Source: CAYPNF01 sp964411985
GTDB taxonomy: Bacteria > Verrucomicrobiota > Verrucomicrobiia > Limisphaerales > J093
Length of the DNA: 64,000 bases
Reading direction: 5' to 3'
Assembly (NCBI GenBank): GCA_964411985.1
Contig: CAYPNF010000012.1
Span: forward strand, 1-64,000
Positions 1-9,633 of the stretch are shown in pieces. The notes beneath the pieces were generated by a model, which ran no database searches, was not told the origin of the DNA, and was given only the letters and a program-made list of their open reading frames with translations. A program made the translations under genes and the position numbers. The first letter of the stretch is position 1, and the number at the start of each line of letters is the position of its first letter.

Positions 1-197
1 GGGCAGCGGCAGGTCGTCGAGGTGGATCGATGACCGGTAGACCGCGCTGCTGATGCTGCCCAGGACGGCGATGCCCAGGGCCCCGCCGACCTCACGGGTG
101 GTGTCGTTGACCGCGGATCCGACCCCGGCCTTGGCGTGGGGCACCGCGCCCATGATGCTGCCCGTGGCCGGGGCCGCGGGAAGGCCCATGCCCACCC
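1..197 (-). other. Foreign MFS transporter fragment and chimeric junction
   Basis: On the minus strand bases 189 to 1 encode a stretch matching the late transmembrane region of actinobacterial DHA2-family (EmrB/QacA) multidrug transporters, including 'APATGSIMG' and 'NDTTREVGGALGIAVLGS'. The upstream PAS domain should continue here with its C-terminal strand and another 'DITERK' linker. The switch falls in a short stretch, roughly 185-198, where both families read G-M-G, so microhomology could have joined them. GC content left of the joint is visibly higher. An assembly or library chimera is more likely than a real gene fusion. Confidence 0.7.
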
Positions 198-2985
198 CGA
201 AGGACTTCCTGTCATACTGGAAAAGCCTCCACGTTAAGAAGCATGGGGTCCTGGTTTGGTCTTTGGACACGAAATCGGCGACCACCGTGGTTTCGCCCGT
301 TTGCAGCGCCCGGTGGATGGCGTTGGCGATGTTCTTCTTGTCCGCCCCGTCAAAGAAGTCCAGGGGAGTCATCTGAAGAATCTCCTCCGTTGAATAGCCG
401 GAAACCGTTGCAAAGTTCTTGTTCCAGCGCAGGAACCGGCCCTGCTCGTCGAAGAGATAAAACAGGCCCGGCAGGCTGTCGAGGGCTGCCTGGCTGAAGT
501 CCCGTTCGCGACGTATGATTTCCTCCGCCTGCTTGCGCTCGGTGATGTCGGTATGGGTGCCGCTCATCCGGAGGGCGCGCCCGGACGGATCACGCCTGAC
601 CACCTGGGCTTGATCCAGAATCCACTTGTAGACTCCGGCCTTAGTCCGCATCCGGTATTCGCAACGGTGCATCGGCGTCCGTCCGGCCACGTGATCCTTG
701 ATTGACTGGGTGGCGGCGGCCTGGTCCTCGGGATGGACAAAATCAACCCACTGTTTGACGGTGAATTCAATCTCGTGGAGATCGTAGCCGAGCATTTCCG
801 CCCATCGCTCGTTGCGGAGGACTTCATTGGTTTCGAGATTCCAGTCCCAGTATCCGAGCTGGCTGCCTCGCATCACCAACTGCAACCGCTCTTCGCTCTC
901 GTGCAAGGCCGCCTCCGCCCGCTTGTGCTCGGTGATGTCGATGTTGAAGCCCAAGCTACCCAAGGTCTCGTCGCCCACGCGTATGGGCGCGAGAATGTTG
1001 TGGTAGAACCTCGTCTCGCCTCCCACCTGATAGCTCACCTCTCCCTTGAGGATCTCGCCGGCCAAGGCCCGCCGGTTGTTAGCCAGCCAGACCGCCAGTT
1101 CCTCGGCGGGGATGTCCGAATCCTCCGGGCGCTGGCCCAGCAGGCTGCCCCAATGCGCACGCAGCGCCGCGTTCTCCATCGTGCAACGGCCTTTCTGGTC
1201 GCGCGCCCAAAACTCAAAGGGGATGTTGTCCACCACCGCGCGCAACAACGATTCACTCGCCCGCAAATCCTCCTCCGCTTGCTTGCGCTCGGTGATGTCG
1301 GTGTGCGTGCCCAGCATTCGCAGCGGCTGACCGGCGGCATCGCGACTGATCAGTTTGCCGAGTGAGAGAATCCACTTCCAATCGCCGGACGCGGTGCGTT
1401 GCCGGAACTCCACTTGGTAAGCCGGCAGCTTGCCCGCCACGTAATCGCGGTAGGTGGCGGCCACGTGTTCCCGATCGTCCGGATGCAGACGCTCCAGCCA
1501 GGCGGCGTTGGTCTCGTGAAACGTGGCCGGATCGTAGCCGAGCATGGTGGCATACTCCGGGCTGACCGCGGCTTCGCCGGTTTGCACGTTCAAGTCGTAG
1601 AGGCCCTGGTTCGCCGCGGTTATGGCGAGCCGCAGACGCTCCTCGCTTTCGCGCAACGCCTCCTCCGCCCGCTTGCGCTCGGTGATGTCCCGGCCGCTCA
1701 TGACCACGCCGGAGATGGTGCCGTCCGGCTCGCGGAACGGGGTGACCTTGACGTGCAGGAAACGCCGGGCACCCGAGCCAAAATCGTTCCACTCGAACGC
1801 TTCCACCGCTTCGCCTCGCAGCGCGGCTTCCACCTGCGGCCGGCCCAACTGCTCGAATCCCTCCGGGCCCACGATCTCCCGCATGTGGCGACCCACGATC
1901 TCTTCGGGACGGAGGCGTCGGGCTTTGAGATACACCTCGTTCACGATGCGATAATGAAAGTCGGCTCCGATCAGGGCGGTGTAATCGCTGCTGGCGGCGC
2001 TGACCTGCGCCAGTTGGGCCAGGCCCGCCTCCGCCCGCCGGCGCTCGGCCAGTTCCCGCTCGGCCGTCTCGTAGAGCCGGGCGTTGGCCAGCGCGATCGA
2101 AACCTGGCCCGCCAGCGTTTCGAGAAACTTGCCCTGCCGCTCGAAATCCCGCTCCGTGTCGGACGCCAACCCGATGACGCCGATGACCTCGTCCCCGCTG
2201 AACAACGGCAGCGCGGCAAAGGACTTGATGCCGGCCTGCTTGCACTCCTCCCAGGTGCAACGGAGATCGGTGAAAATGTCGTGGGAATACAGAGGCTTTC
2301 TTTCCCGGACCGCCAAGCCGCACACGCAGCCACCCACGCGGTGTTCCGGGATAGGTTCCAACCGGGCGCGGGCGGAAGAGGGCAAGATCTCCTGCAGGAT
2401 CAGCCGCTCGCCGTCGCGCAGGAACAGAAAGGCCAGATCGGGCTGGACGACTTCAAGCATGCCCGTCAACGCGGCCTTCGTGGTTTCCGCCAGCGACAGG
2501 GAGGCGTTCACCGCCCGGCCGAGGTGGTTGAGCGCGGCCAGCTCAACGGCTTGCTGACTGAGCAATGCTTCCGCCTGCTTGCGCGCCGTGATGTCCTCCA
2601 CCACCGCGATGTGGGAACGCGGTGGCTCGCCTGGCGCCCAGAGCGGCGACACCGTCAGGTTCACCCAAACGAAATGACCGTCCTGGTGGAGATACCGCTT
2701 TTCCATCATGAATTCGCGGATCTCGCCCGCCACCAGCCGGCGCATATTGTCCAAGTCCGCCGCCAGATCGTCGGGATGAGTGAGGGACTGGAAATCGCGC
2801 CGCTCCATTTCCGCGCACGAGCAACTCACGATGTCCGCATAGCGCTGGTTGACGCGGAGGAAGCGGCCCGTGGCGGTTTCGATCTGGGCGATGCCTACGG
2901 CGGCTTGTTCGAAGAGGGCGCGGAAGAAATCCGTCGTGGTGGGCGATGGCGAACCGGCGGACTCGATTCGGGCAGTTTTCTTCAT
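1..2985 (-). CDS. Multi-PAS/GAF sensor protein, running into a foreign MFS fragment; no stop before window edge
   Basis: One frame is open from an ATG at 2985 to base 1, about 995 codons. Order seen: PAS (about residues 17-135), GAF (about 140-300), then five more PAS units. Four of the PAS units end in the usual 'DITERK' or 'DITARK' linker (for example near 1300 and 550) and a fifth in the near-identical 'DITEHK'. Such arrays are normally the input half of a histidine kinase or diguanylate cyclase, but no output domain is present. The last PAS (about 200-530) breaks off at 'GVGMG'. From about base 190 the same frame reads as the C-terminal part of an EmrB/QacA-type drug transporter ('APATGSIMG', 'GSAVNDTTREVGGALG'). 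The sensor part is secure. The transporter tail most likely comes from another genome. The protein is cytosolic as far as seen, since it has no signal peptide or membrane segment before the junction. Confidence 0.85.
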   Translation of the reverse strand, partial: MKKTARIESAGSPSPTTTDFFRALFEQAAVGIAQIETATGRFLRVNQRYADIVSCSCAEMERRDFQSLTHPDDLAADLDNMRRLVAGEIREFMMEKRYLHQDGHFVWVNLTVSPLWAPGEPPRSHIAVVEDITARKQAEALLSQQAVELAALNHLGRAVNASLSLAETTKAALTGMLEVVQPDLAFLFLRDGERLILQEILPSSARARLEPIPEHRVGGCVCGLAVRERKPLYSHDIFTDLRCTWEECKQAGIKSFAALPLFSGDEVIGVIGLASDTERDFERQGKFLETLAGQVSIALANARLYETAERELAERRRAEAGLAQLAQVSAASSDYTALIGADFHYRIVNEVYLKARRLRPEEIVGRHMREIVGPEGFEQLGRPQVEAALRGEAVEAFEWNDFGSGARRFLHVKVTPFREPDGTISGVVMSGRDITERKRAEEALRESEERLRLAITAANQGLYDLNVQTGEAAVSPEYATMLGYDPATFHETNAAWLERLHPDDREHVAATYRDYVAGKLPAYQVEFRQRTASGDWKWILSLGKLISRDAAGQPLRMLGTHTDITERKQAEEDLRASESLLRAVVDNIPFEFWARDQKGRCTMENAALRAHWGSLLGQRPEDSDIPAEELAVWLANNRRALAGEILKGEVSYQVGGETRFYHNILAPIRVGDETLGSLGFNIDITEHKRAEAALHESEERLQLVMRGSQLGYWDWNLETNEVLRNERWAEMLGYDLHEIEFTVKQWVDFVHPEDQAAATQSIKDHVAGRTPMHRCEYRMRTKAGVYKWILDQAQVVRRDPSGRALRMSGTHTDITERKQAEEIIRRERDFSQAALDSLPGLFYLFDEQGRFLRWNKNFATVSGYSTEEILQMTPLDFFDGADKKNIANAIHRALQTGETTVVADFVSKDQTRTPCFLTWRLFQYDRKSFGVGMGLPAAPATGSIMGAVPHAKAGVGSAVNDTTREVGGALGIAVLGSISSAVYRSSIHLDDLPLP

Positions 2986-3166
2986 AACACGCAAATGACG
3001 CAGGGACGAAGTTTGCGCTGACGGGGTGAGTCTGGGGACTGCGTGGAATTCTGACCAGCCCAAAGTGGTCCTCATTCAGCTCGGCAAGATCTGAAAGTTG
3101 AAGATTTTGGGGGTCTTTTCCCACAGAACTGGTATCCTGTAGAATCAGAACGTTGAACCAACGGAT

Positions 3167-4453
3167 ATGAAAACGAGACTACCCATCCCTTTCTTTGCCA
3201 CGAGCCTTTGGGCCTCCCTGGGCTTGACCACTCTCGCAACCCTGACTCAGGCCGCAGACTGGCCGCAATGGCGAGGGCCTCACCGTGACGGGATTTCCGA
3301 GGAGACGGGCCTGCTTCCGGAATGGCCAAAGGAAGGTCCTAAACTGGTCTGGCAGATCCAAGATTGTGGGGCCGGGTATTCCACTCCGGCCGTCGTGGGT
3401 CAGCGACTCTTCTTGCTCGGCAACGAGGGGCTTACGAATGAGTTTGTGCAAGCACTCGACGCCAAGGATGGCAAGCGAGTTTGGCGCACACGGCTGGGGG
3501 ATGTCGGGAATCCCAAGCAACAACCCAGTTTTCCTGCGGCTCGATCCACTCCGACGGTCGATGGCGACCTGCTTTATGCGCTCGGATCCGACGGGGACCT
3601 GGCTTGCGTCGAGACTGCTACCGGGAAGATCCGATGGCAAAAGAGTCTGCGGAATGACTTTGGCGGGAAGCCGGGTACTTGGGCCTATGCGGAGTCCCCG
3701 CTGGTGGACGGTGATCGTGTGATCTGTACTCCTGGAGGAGCCGAGGCGACTTTGGTGGCCTTGAACAAGAAGTCGGGGGAGCTGGTCTGGAAAGCTGCGG
3801 TGCCGGGGGGCGACGAGGCCAACTACTCCTCGGTGATCGTTGTGGAAGCTGGAGGGGTGAAACAGTATGTGCAGATGGTCCAGAAGGGGTTGGTGGGGGT
3901 TGCCGCCGATAAGGGCAAGTTCCTGTGGAGGTACGACAAGACCGTGAGCAAGTACGGTGCGAATATTCCCACCCCGATTGTTCGTGATGGAATGATCTTC
4001 TGCGCCGGGGCTGGCACGGGGGGTGGTACGGTGCAATTGAAGGTGAACGGCGGCGCCGTGGAGCCGGAGCAGGTCTATTTCTCGCCGAAGTACCCAACGG
4101 CGATTGGCGGGGCGGTGCTGCAAGGGGATTGCTTCTACGGGTTCGGCAACGCAGGTCTGCTCTGCACCGTTTTCGCCTCCGGCGACGCCAAGTGGGATGA
4201 CAAGTCGATTGGAGCTTCTTCCCTTTGTCTCGCCGAGAAGCGACTTTATCTCCATGGTGAGAATGGCGAGGTCGCCTTGGTGGAGGCTACTCCGGACGGA
4301 TACCGGGAAAAGGGGCGTTTCAGTCCCCCGGATCAACCCAAGCGCAACAGCCAGATGGAGAAGGCGTGGGCCTATCCGGTAGTGTCGAATGGACGTCTCT
4401 ATATCCGCGACCTGGACTTGCTTTGGTGCTATGACGTGAAGGCTGGGAAGTAA
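3167..4453 (+). CDS. Exported PQQ-like beta-propeller protein
   Basis: A 428-residue protein with an N-terminal signal peptide (hydrophobic stretch to about residue 29, 'TQAADWPQWRG'). The opening 'DWPQWRGPHRDGIS' is the hallmark of exported PQQ-like (BamB/quinoprotein-type) beta-propellers that are expanded in Planctomycetes and Verrucomicrobia. Repeated blade motifs such as 'ALDAKDGKRVWR', 'CVETATGKIRWQ' and 'ALNKKSGELVWK' fill residues 80-330. No enzymatic residues can be assigned, so PQQ binding itself is not shown. It is likely periplasmic. The gene lies 21 bases before the rhamnosidase in the same direction and may share its transcript. Substrate or partner is unknown. Confidence 0.9.
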   Translation: MKTRLPIPFFATSLWASLGLTTLATLTQAADWPQWRGPHRDGISEETGLLPEWPKEGPKLVWQIQDCGAGYSTPAVVGQRLFLLGNEGLTNEFVQALDAKDGKRVWRTRLGDVGNPKQQPSFPAARSTPTVDGDLLYALGSDGDLACVETATGKIRWQKSLRNDFGGKPGTWAYAESPLVDGDRVICTPGGAEATLVALNKKSGELVWKAAVPGGDEANYSSVIVVEAGGVKQYVQMVQKGLVGVAADKGKFLWRYDKTVSKYGANIPTPIVRDGMIFCAGAGTGGGTVQLKVNGGAVEPEQVYFSPKYPTAIGGAVLQGDCFYGFGNAGLLCTVFASGDAKWDDKSIGASSLCLAEKRLYLHGENGEVALVEATPDGYREKGRFSPPDQPKRNSQMEKAWAYPVVSNGRLYIRDLDLLWCYDVKAGK

Positions 4454-4474
4454 GGATTCGCAAGATTCGAGTGT

Positions 4475-7255
4475 ATGAGTAAGTTCTGGCTATGCCTTTT
4501 CCTGTTGGTTGACCTTTGCCAGGCCGCAAGCCTGACGGTGGGATCCCTCCGGTGCGAGTTCCGCGCCGACCCTCTGGGGATTGATGTCCCCCAGCCGCGC
4601 CTGAGTTGGGTGGCGGAGTCCAAGGAGCGTGGTCAGCGGCAGACGGCGTGCCAGGTCCTCGTGGCGACCACCCCTGACAAGTTGGCCGAAGGAAGGGCGG
4701 ACTTGTGGAACAGTGGCCGAATGAGCATGGGGCGGTCCCCCCACATTGTTTACGGTGGAAAACCATTGCGCTCAAGCCAGCGGGTTTACTGGAAAGTGCG
4801 GGTGTGGGATCAGAATGGGCACCGATCTTCCTACAGCCAATCCGCCTGGTGGGAGATGGCCTTGCTGGCCCCGACAGACTGGCGCGCGAAGTGGATTCAG
4901 CGCAAGTCGACCGGTCCGATCCCTGCCGAGCAGATGTTCGACGACCATCCTGCGCCCTTGTTGCGCAAAGAGTTTGTGCTTGGCAAGCAGGTCGCTCGTG
5001 CCCGCGCCTACGTCACGGGCCTGGGTTACTACGAGCTTCGACTCAACGGCGAGCGAGTGGGTGACCAGCTCCTGGATCCAGGCTGGACTGCCTACTCCAA
5101 GCGCGTGCTGTACTCTACTTACGACATAACCGCGCAGTTGAAGAAAGGGGCCAATGCAGTCGGCGTGATGCTCGGCAATGGATGGTATAACCCTCTTCCG
5201 CTGGCGCTGTGGGGCGCAATCAACCCTCGGGATAGCCTCACCGTCGGGGATCCCTGTGCGAAAGTTCAATTGGTGGTGGAGTTTGCGGACGGCACATCTC
5301 AGACCATTGGCACGGATGATACATGGCACACGAGCGAGGGGCCGATTCTCCGCAACAGCGTCTACCTGGGGGAGGTCTATGATGCGCGTCGGGAGCAGCC
5401 CGGGTGGGACAGAGCTGGTTTTGACCCTTCCCGTTGGGAGGCTGCTGTTTTGGCGGACGACTCGAAGTTCGGGCCGCTCCAGGCTCAGGATGCCCCTCCC
5501 ATTCGGGTGACGCACACGCTGAAGCCCATCTCGTTGGCCGAGCCTAATCCTGGGGTCTTCCTTTTCGATTTCGGACAGAACTTCTCCGGTTGGGCGCGTT
5601 TGCATGTGCAGGGTCCCGCGGGTGTCCGCGTGCGGATGCGTTCCGGTGAACTACTCTATCCTGATGGCACCTTGAACGGCATGACCGCGGTGGCGGGCCA
5701 GATCAAGAATGGTGGAGCCGACTATCGATACGAAGGCACCGGCAAACCCAAGACCGCGTTTCAGCTCGACGAATACGTTTTGAGAGGAGACGGGCCCGAA
5801 GTCTTTACCCCAAGGTTCACCTTTCATGGCTTTCGCTATGTCGAAGTGACCGGCTTTCCGGGGAAGCCTGCGGTCGATGCGTTGGAGGGTTTACGGCTGA
5901 ACTCGGACGTCCAGACCGCAGGGACGTTCGAGTGCTCGAATGAGATGTTCAACCGGATCCAGAAAATGGTGCTCTGGACGGAACTGGCGAACCTCTTCAG
6001 CGTCCAGTCGGATTGTCCGCATCGTGAGAAGTTCGGATACGGCGGGGACATTGTGGCCTCGAGCGAAATGGCGATGTTGAACTTCGACATGGCCCGGTTC
6101 TACGCCAAAGCGGCGCAAGACCTGGTGGATAGCGTACGTTCGAACGGTGGATTCACGGAGACTTCACCGTATGTGGGAATCAGCGACGAGGGCCTTGGCG
6201 ACAAGTCGGGCCCGATCGGGTGGGGGACGGCGCAACCGCTCCTGCTATGGCAGTTGCACCAGTACTATGGCGATACAAGGCTGTTGGAACAGCAATACGA
6301 AGCCACCCGACGCTGGATCGCCCTCCTCCACTCGGTGGCGAAGGAGGGGATCCTGGACAACGGTATTAGTGACCACGAAAGCCTCGTTCCCAAGCCCCGG
6401 GCGCTGACCGGAACGGCGTTCTACTACTTCAACGTGAAACTGTTCGGGCAGCTGGCGAGATTGTTAGGCAAGGACGTAGACGCAACCGAGGCAGAAGCCA
6501 AGGCGGAGTTCATCAAAGCCGCGTTCAACCGGAGATTCCTCCAACCGGGCACGGGCCGATATGACGCCGGTACCCAGGCCTGCCAAGCCTTCGCGCTCTA
6601 CATGGGGCTGACACCCGCCGCCGAAACTCCGCGCGCGCTGGAGGTCCTCGTGCAGGATATTGAGAAGACGCACGGGGGGCATCTCAGCACCGGGATTTTC
6701 GGGACGAAGTACATGCTCCAGGTGCTGACCGATCTAGGACGATCAGACGTTGCGTATGTAATCGCGAATCAACGCACCTTCCCGGGATGGGGCCACATGC
6801 TGGAGAAGGGTGCGACCACCCTTTGGGAGCATTGGGAGTTTAGTGACAACACGTTTTCGCACAGCCATCCCATGTTTGGCTCGGTGAGTGAATGGTTCTA
6901 CAAGGCCTTGGCCGGGATCCGACCTGCGCAGGACGCCGTGGGATTCGACCGCATCGTCATCGAACCGCAGCCTGTCGGGGACTTGAAGTGGGTAAAGGCG
7001 AACTATGATTCCGTGCGCGGCAGGATCTCGGTGGCCTGGACCAAAGAATCAGGGCAATTCAAACTCCGCCTCCACGTTCCGGTGGGCACGACCGCTACCG
7101 TGATCCTTCCTTCCGGTAATCCTGCCGGTGTGAGTGAGAGCGGAAAGCCACTGGATCGCGCCAAGGGGATAAGACTCGTCGGCGCTGGGGATCGAAGGAT
7201 CACCGTCCAGGTTGAGTCCGGCGATTACTCCTTCGTATCGGCGCCGATTCCATGA
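4475..7255 (+). CDS. Exported alpha-L-rhamnosidase, GH78 family
   Basis: A 926-residue protein with a signal peptide ('FWLCLFLLVDLCQAAS'). It removes terminal alpha-L-rhamnose from plant or algal glycans or glycosides. Order: N-terminal beta-sandwich (about 25-130), jelly-roll carbohydrate-binding domains (about 150-480), (alpha/alpha)6 barrel (about 480-830), C-terminal beta domain. The general-acid region 'DCPHREKFGYGGD' lies near residue 512, and the second carboxylate region 'TTLWEHWE' near 783; both are family signatures. Length matches the family. Its position behind the PQQ protein suggests a small two-gene sugar-degradation operon. Release of the product outside the cytoplasm is inferred from the signal peptide. 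Confidence 0.95.
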   Translation: MSKFWLCLFLLVDLCQAASLTVGSLRCEFRADPLGIDVPQPRLSWVAESKERGQRQTACQVLVATTPDKLAEGRADLWNSGRMSMGRSPHIVYGGKPLRSSQRVYWKVRVWDQNGHRSSYSQSAWWEMALLAPTDWRAKWIQRKSTGPIPAEQMFDDHPAPLLRKEFVLGKQVARARAYVTGLGYYELRLNGERVGDQLLDPGWTAYSKRVLYSTYDITAQLKKGANAVGVMLGNGWYNPLPLALWGAINPRDSLTVGDPCAKVQLVVEFADGTSQTIGTDDTWHTSEGPILRNSVYLGEVYDARREQPGWDRAGFDPSRWEAAVLADDSKFGPLQAQDAPPIRVTHTLKPISLAEPNPGVFLFDFGQNFSGWARLHVQGPAGVRVRMRSGELLYPDGTLNGMTAVAGQIKNGGADYRYEGTGKPKTAFQLDEYVLRGDGPEVFTPRFTFHGFRYVEVTGFPGKPAVDALEGLRLNSDVQTAGTFECSNEMFNRIQKMVLWTELANLFSVQSDCPHREKFGYGGDIVASSEMAMLNFDMARFYAKAAQDLVDSVRSNGGFTETSPYVGISDEGLGDKSGPIGWGTAQPLLLWQLHQYYGDTRLLEQQYEATRRWIALLHSVAKEGILDNGISDHESLVPKPRALTGTAFYYFNVKLFGQLARLLGKDVDATEAEAKAEFIKAAFNRRFLQPGTGRYDAGTQACQAFALYMGLTPAAETPRALEVLVQDIEKTHGGHLSTGIFGTKYMLQVLTDLGRSDVAYVIANQRTFPGWGHMLEKGATTLWEHWEFSDNTFSHSHPMFGSVSEWFYKALAGIRPAQDAVGFDRIVIEPQPVGDLKWVKANYDSVRGRISVAWTKESGQFKLRLHVPVGTTATVILPSGNPAGVSESGKPLDRAKGIRLVGAGDRRITVQVESGDYSFVSAPIP

Positions 7256-7568
7256 GAAGCCCCTGCTTGCTGGGGATCTGAGTCAACATCGGGAGATCTG
7301 CCGCATTGGTTCCGCAGACCACGCGGCAGGATAACCTTCACCTATCCGCTCTTCGGATTACCGAATCCCGGGGTTGGATTGGGTTCCGTCCGTTTCCTCA
7401 AAATCCTTCAAAACAGTGGCGTTCGCGCATCAATTAGGCCCAAAACTTGCTTAAATCAGTGTCAAGTGTGACCTTCGATGAAGGCTTGCGAACAACGATC
7501 GATGGGTTTCGAGCTCACTTTCTCGACGCGGGCACAGTCTGGTCTACCACAAATCTGAGGAGGATCGA
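7256..7568. other. Intergenic region between rhamnosidase and pilM
   Basis: No gene was recognised. It holds a perfect 7-base inverted repeat (7298-7304 with 7323-7329, 18-base loop), about 43 bases after the rhamnosidase stop. This may act as a terminator, although no T-tract follows. A strong Shine-Dalgarno ('GAGGAGG') at about 7557-7563 fixes the pilM start at 7569. Confidence 0.5.
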
Positions 7569-9434
7569 ATGTTCAATTCAAAGTCATTTCTATGCATCGA
7601 CTTTGGGGCGGGCAGTCTCAAGGTGGCCGAGTTTGACCTCAACGAGACAGGAGGGTTGCGCCTGCTCAAGTACGGTCTCAAACCACTCGGCTTGGTTGGG
7701 TCCCAGGACGCCGCTCGCGAGCGGGTGGTGACGCACGGCCTGCAGGAGTTGACCTCCGGCAAGGCTTTTGGCGCTAGAGCGTGCAGCGTCTGCGCTCCAG
7801 GATTCCACGTCTTTTCCAAGTTCATCAAGCTGCCTCAGGCCGACTCCTCGAAACTCAAACAGGTGATCCAGGCCGAGGCGCAGCAGAACGTGCCCTTCCC
7901 CCTGGAAAGAGCGGTGTGGGACTACCAGGTTTTGGGAACCTTCCCCTCGGGCGAGTTGGAAGTCCTGCTCGTCGCCATTAAGGCGGACATCGTCGAGGGC
8001 CTGTTCAAGGCTTCCGGCACCGCCGGGTTGAGGCTGGATCTGGTCGATGTCTCGCCCGCGGCTCTCTGCAACGCTTTTCGGTTTAACTACGGTGACCCCG
8101 AAGGTTGCACGATGCTCTTGGACATCGGTGCCAAAACCAGCAACGTGCTGTTCTTCGAGAAGGGGAAGGTCTACACCCGCAGTATTAATATTGGTGCCAA
8201 CTCCATTACGCAGGATTTCGCGGTGGAAGCGAAGCTGCCGTTCGCGGAAGCGGAAAAGGTCAAGATTGCGGAGGGCTTTGTCAGCCTGGGTGGCGCCTAC
8301 GAGGAGCCGGAGAACGCCCGGCAGGCTGCGATCTCGAAGATCGCGCGTCAGGTGCTGACCCGTCTTCACATTCAGGTCAACCAGACGATTCAGTTTTATC
8401 GCAGCCAACAGGGCGGCAGCGCTCCGCAGAGGTTGTTCCTCGCGGGGGGTGCCTCCATCATGGCCTACACTTCGCAGCTCTTCGCCGAGAAGCTCAACGT
8501 CCCGGTCGAGTACTTCAATCCGTTCCGGAACATCCAGATCGATCCCTCGGTGAACCTCGAGGAGTTGGCCAAGGTGGCCCATGCCTTTGGAGAAGTGGTG
8601 GGACTGGGCCTGCGCACTCCGACCCAGTGCCCCGTCGAGCTGAACCTAATTCCCAAGAAGATCCTCAAACAGCAGGAGCTGAATCGGAAGAAGCCGTACT
8701 TCGTGGCGACGGTCTTCAGCCTGATTCTCGTCGTCTTCGCCATGGGGTGGTATTTTGACAAGGTCGCCGCGGTGAAGCAGGCTACCATCGATGAGCGTAC
8801 TCCGGCGGTGACGCAGTTGCAGGACAAGGCGAAGCAGCTGAATGACGCCTTGGCGGCCAAGAAACGCACGGAAGAGGTCGTCAATCAGTACTCCGAATGG
8901 ATGGAGCCTCGATTTGTTTGGGCGGACATCGTCACGGAGTTGGGACAGAAGCTTAAGACGGTCGAAGCCGCGATGACCCGGCCCGGCGCGCGGGCGGGCC
9001 TGTGGATCGAGAAAATGGCTCCGGAGGGTTTCGACCAGGATGAAACGGAAGGAGAGAGGATGGAAGAAGGCGCTAAGCCACGGCCGATTATGGATGCCCA
9101 GATGCGGAAGCGCTACGGGCTGTTGGATAGCTTTGAAGGGACCGAGATCCAGGACGCGGAGGCAGGCAGTGGCGGGGGTGCCAGGAAGCCGAAGAAGAAC
9201 ACGAACGAGGTTGCGGTGGTGAACGTCACCTGCAAGGCCGTGAGTTGGAGCAAGGTCTATCCTGCCGCAGACTCCGAGCTGGCGATCGCTCTCGAAGATG
9301 AGTTGCAGCACAGCCCGCTTTTCCTCACAGGAACCAACGGCACCCAATTGGCAGGCAGCATGCGGCGGGACGAGACGACGGGGACGTTCACTTTTGATCT
9401 GCGTCTGAAACTCAAAACACCCCTCAAACTTTAG
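7569..9434 (+). CDS. pilM: Type IV pilus assembly protein PilM fused to a PilN-like domain
   Basis: A 621-residue protein. Residues 1-350 form an actin-like PilM ATPase: phosphate-1 loop 'DFGAGSLKVA' (11-20), phosphate-2 loop 'LLDIGAKTSN' (183-192) and 'LAGGAS' (291-296). At 356-365 'VELNLIPKKI' resembles the start of PilN ('INLLP'). It is followed by a basic stretch, one transmembrane helix (about 376-396), a coiled coil (about 400-450) and a periplasmic domain to the end. In most bacteria PilM is cytosolic and grips the N-terminal tail of a separate PilN; here both sit in one chain, forming the inner-membrane platform of the pilus or secretion machine. No pilO, pilQ or pilus motor gene is nearby. 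A clear 'GGAGG' ribosome binding site precedes the start. Confidence 0.85.
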   Translation: MFNSKSFLCIDFGAGSLKVAEFDLNETGGLRLLKYGLKPLGLVGSQDAARERVVTHGLQELTSGKAFGARACSVCAPGFHVFSKFIKLPQADSSKLKQVIQAEAQQNVPFPLERAVWDYQVLGTFPSGELEVLLVAIKADIVEGLFKASGTAGLRLDLVDVSPAALCNAFRFNYGDPEGCTMLLDIGAKTSNVLFFEKGKVYTRSINIGANSITQDFAVEAKLPFAEAEKVKIAEGFVSLGGAYEEPENARQAAISKIARQVLTRLHIQVNQTIQFYRSQQGGSAPQRLFLAGGASIMAYTSQLFAEKLNVPVEYFNPFRNIQIDPSVNLEELAKVAHAFGEVVGLGLRTPTQCPVELNLIPKKILKQQELNRKKPYFVATVFSLILVVFAMGWYFDKVAAVKQATIDERTPAVTQLQDKAKQLNDALAAKKRTEEVVNQYSEWMEPRFVWADIVTELGQKLKTVEAAMTRPGARAGLWIEKMAPEGFDQDETEGERMEEGAKPRPIMDAQMRKRYGLLDSFEGTEIQDAEAGSGGGARKPKKNTNEVAVVNVTCKAVSWSKVYPAADSELAIALEDELQHSPLFLTGTNGTQLAGSMRRDETTGTFTFDLRLKLKTPLKL

Positions 9435-9633
9435 CATGCTTTGACTGAGCCATGCCACCCGGGCAATCGGTAGTTGAGGGCAAACTGGATTAGCCGGTGA
9501 GCTCTTTCCAAGGACCCGGTCCTAGCCACGCCCCTTGACGGAACCAGAACTTCGCCGAGTTTGTGGAGGTAAGCACTACCGGTGATGCAGGGCCATGGGC
9601 TCGATCCCCGTGGATGCAGTCCAACACGCACGA

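Noticed and set aside
1399..3021. Long plus-strand open frame (540 codons) opposite the PAS/GAF sensor
   Set aside because: It is the antisense of a clearly coding minus-strand frame with PAS and GAF motifs; the plus-strand translation shows no family features.
9435..9633. Possible tRNA around 'GGCTCGATCCCCGTGG' (about 9598-9613)
   Set aside because: No matching acceptor stem, D arm or anticodon arm could be built upstream.
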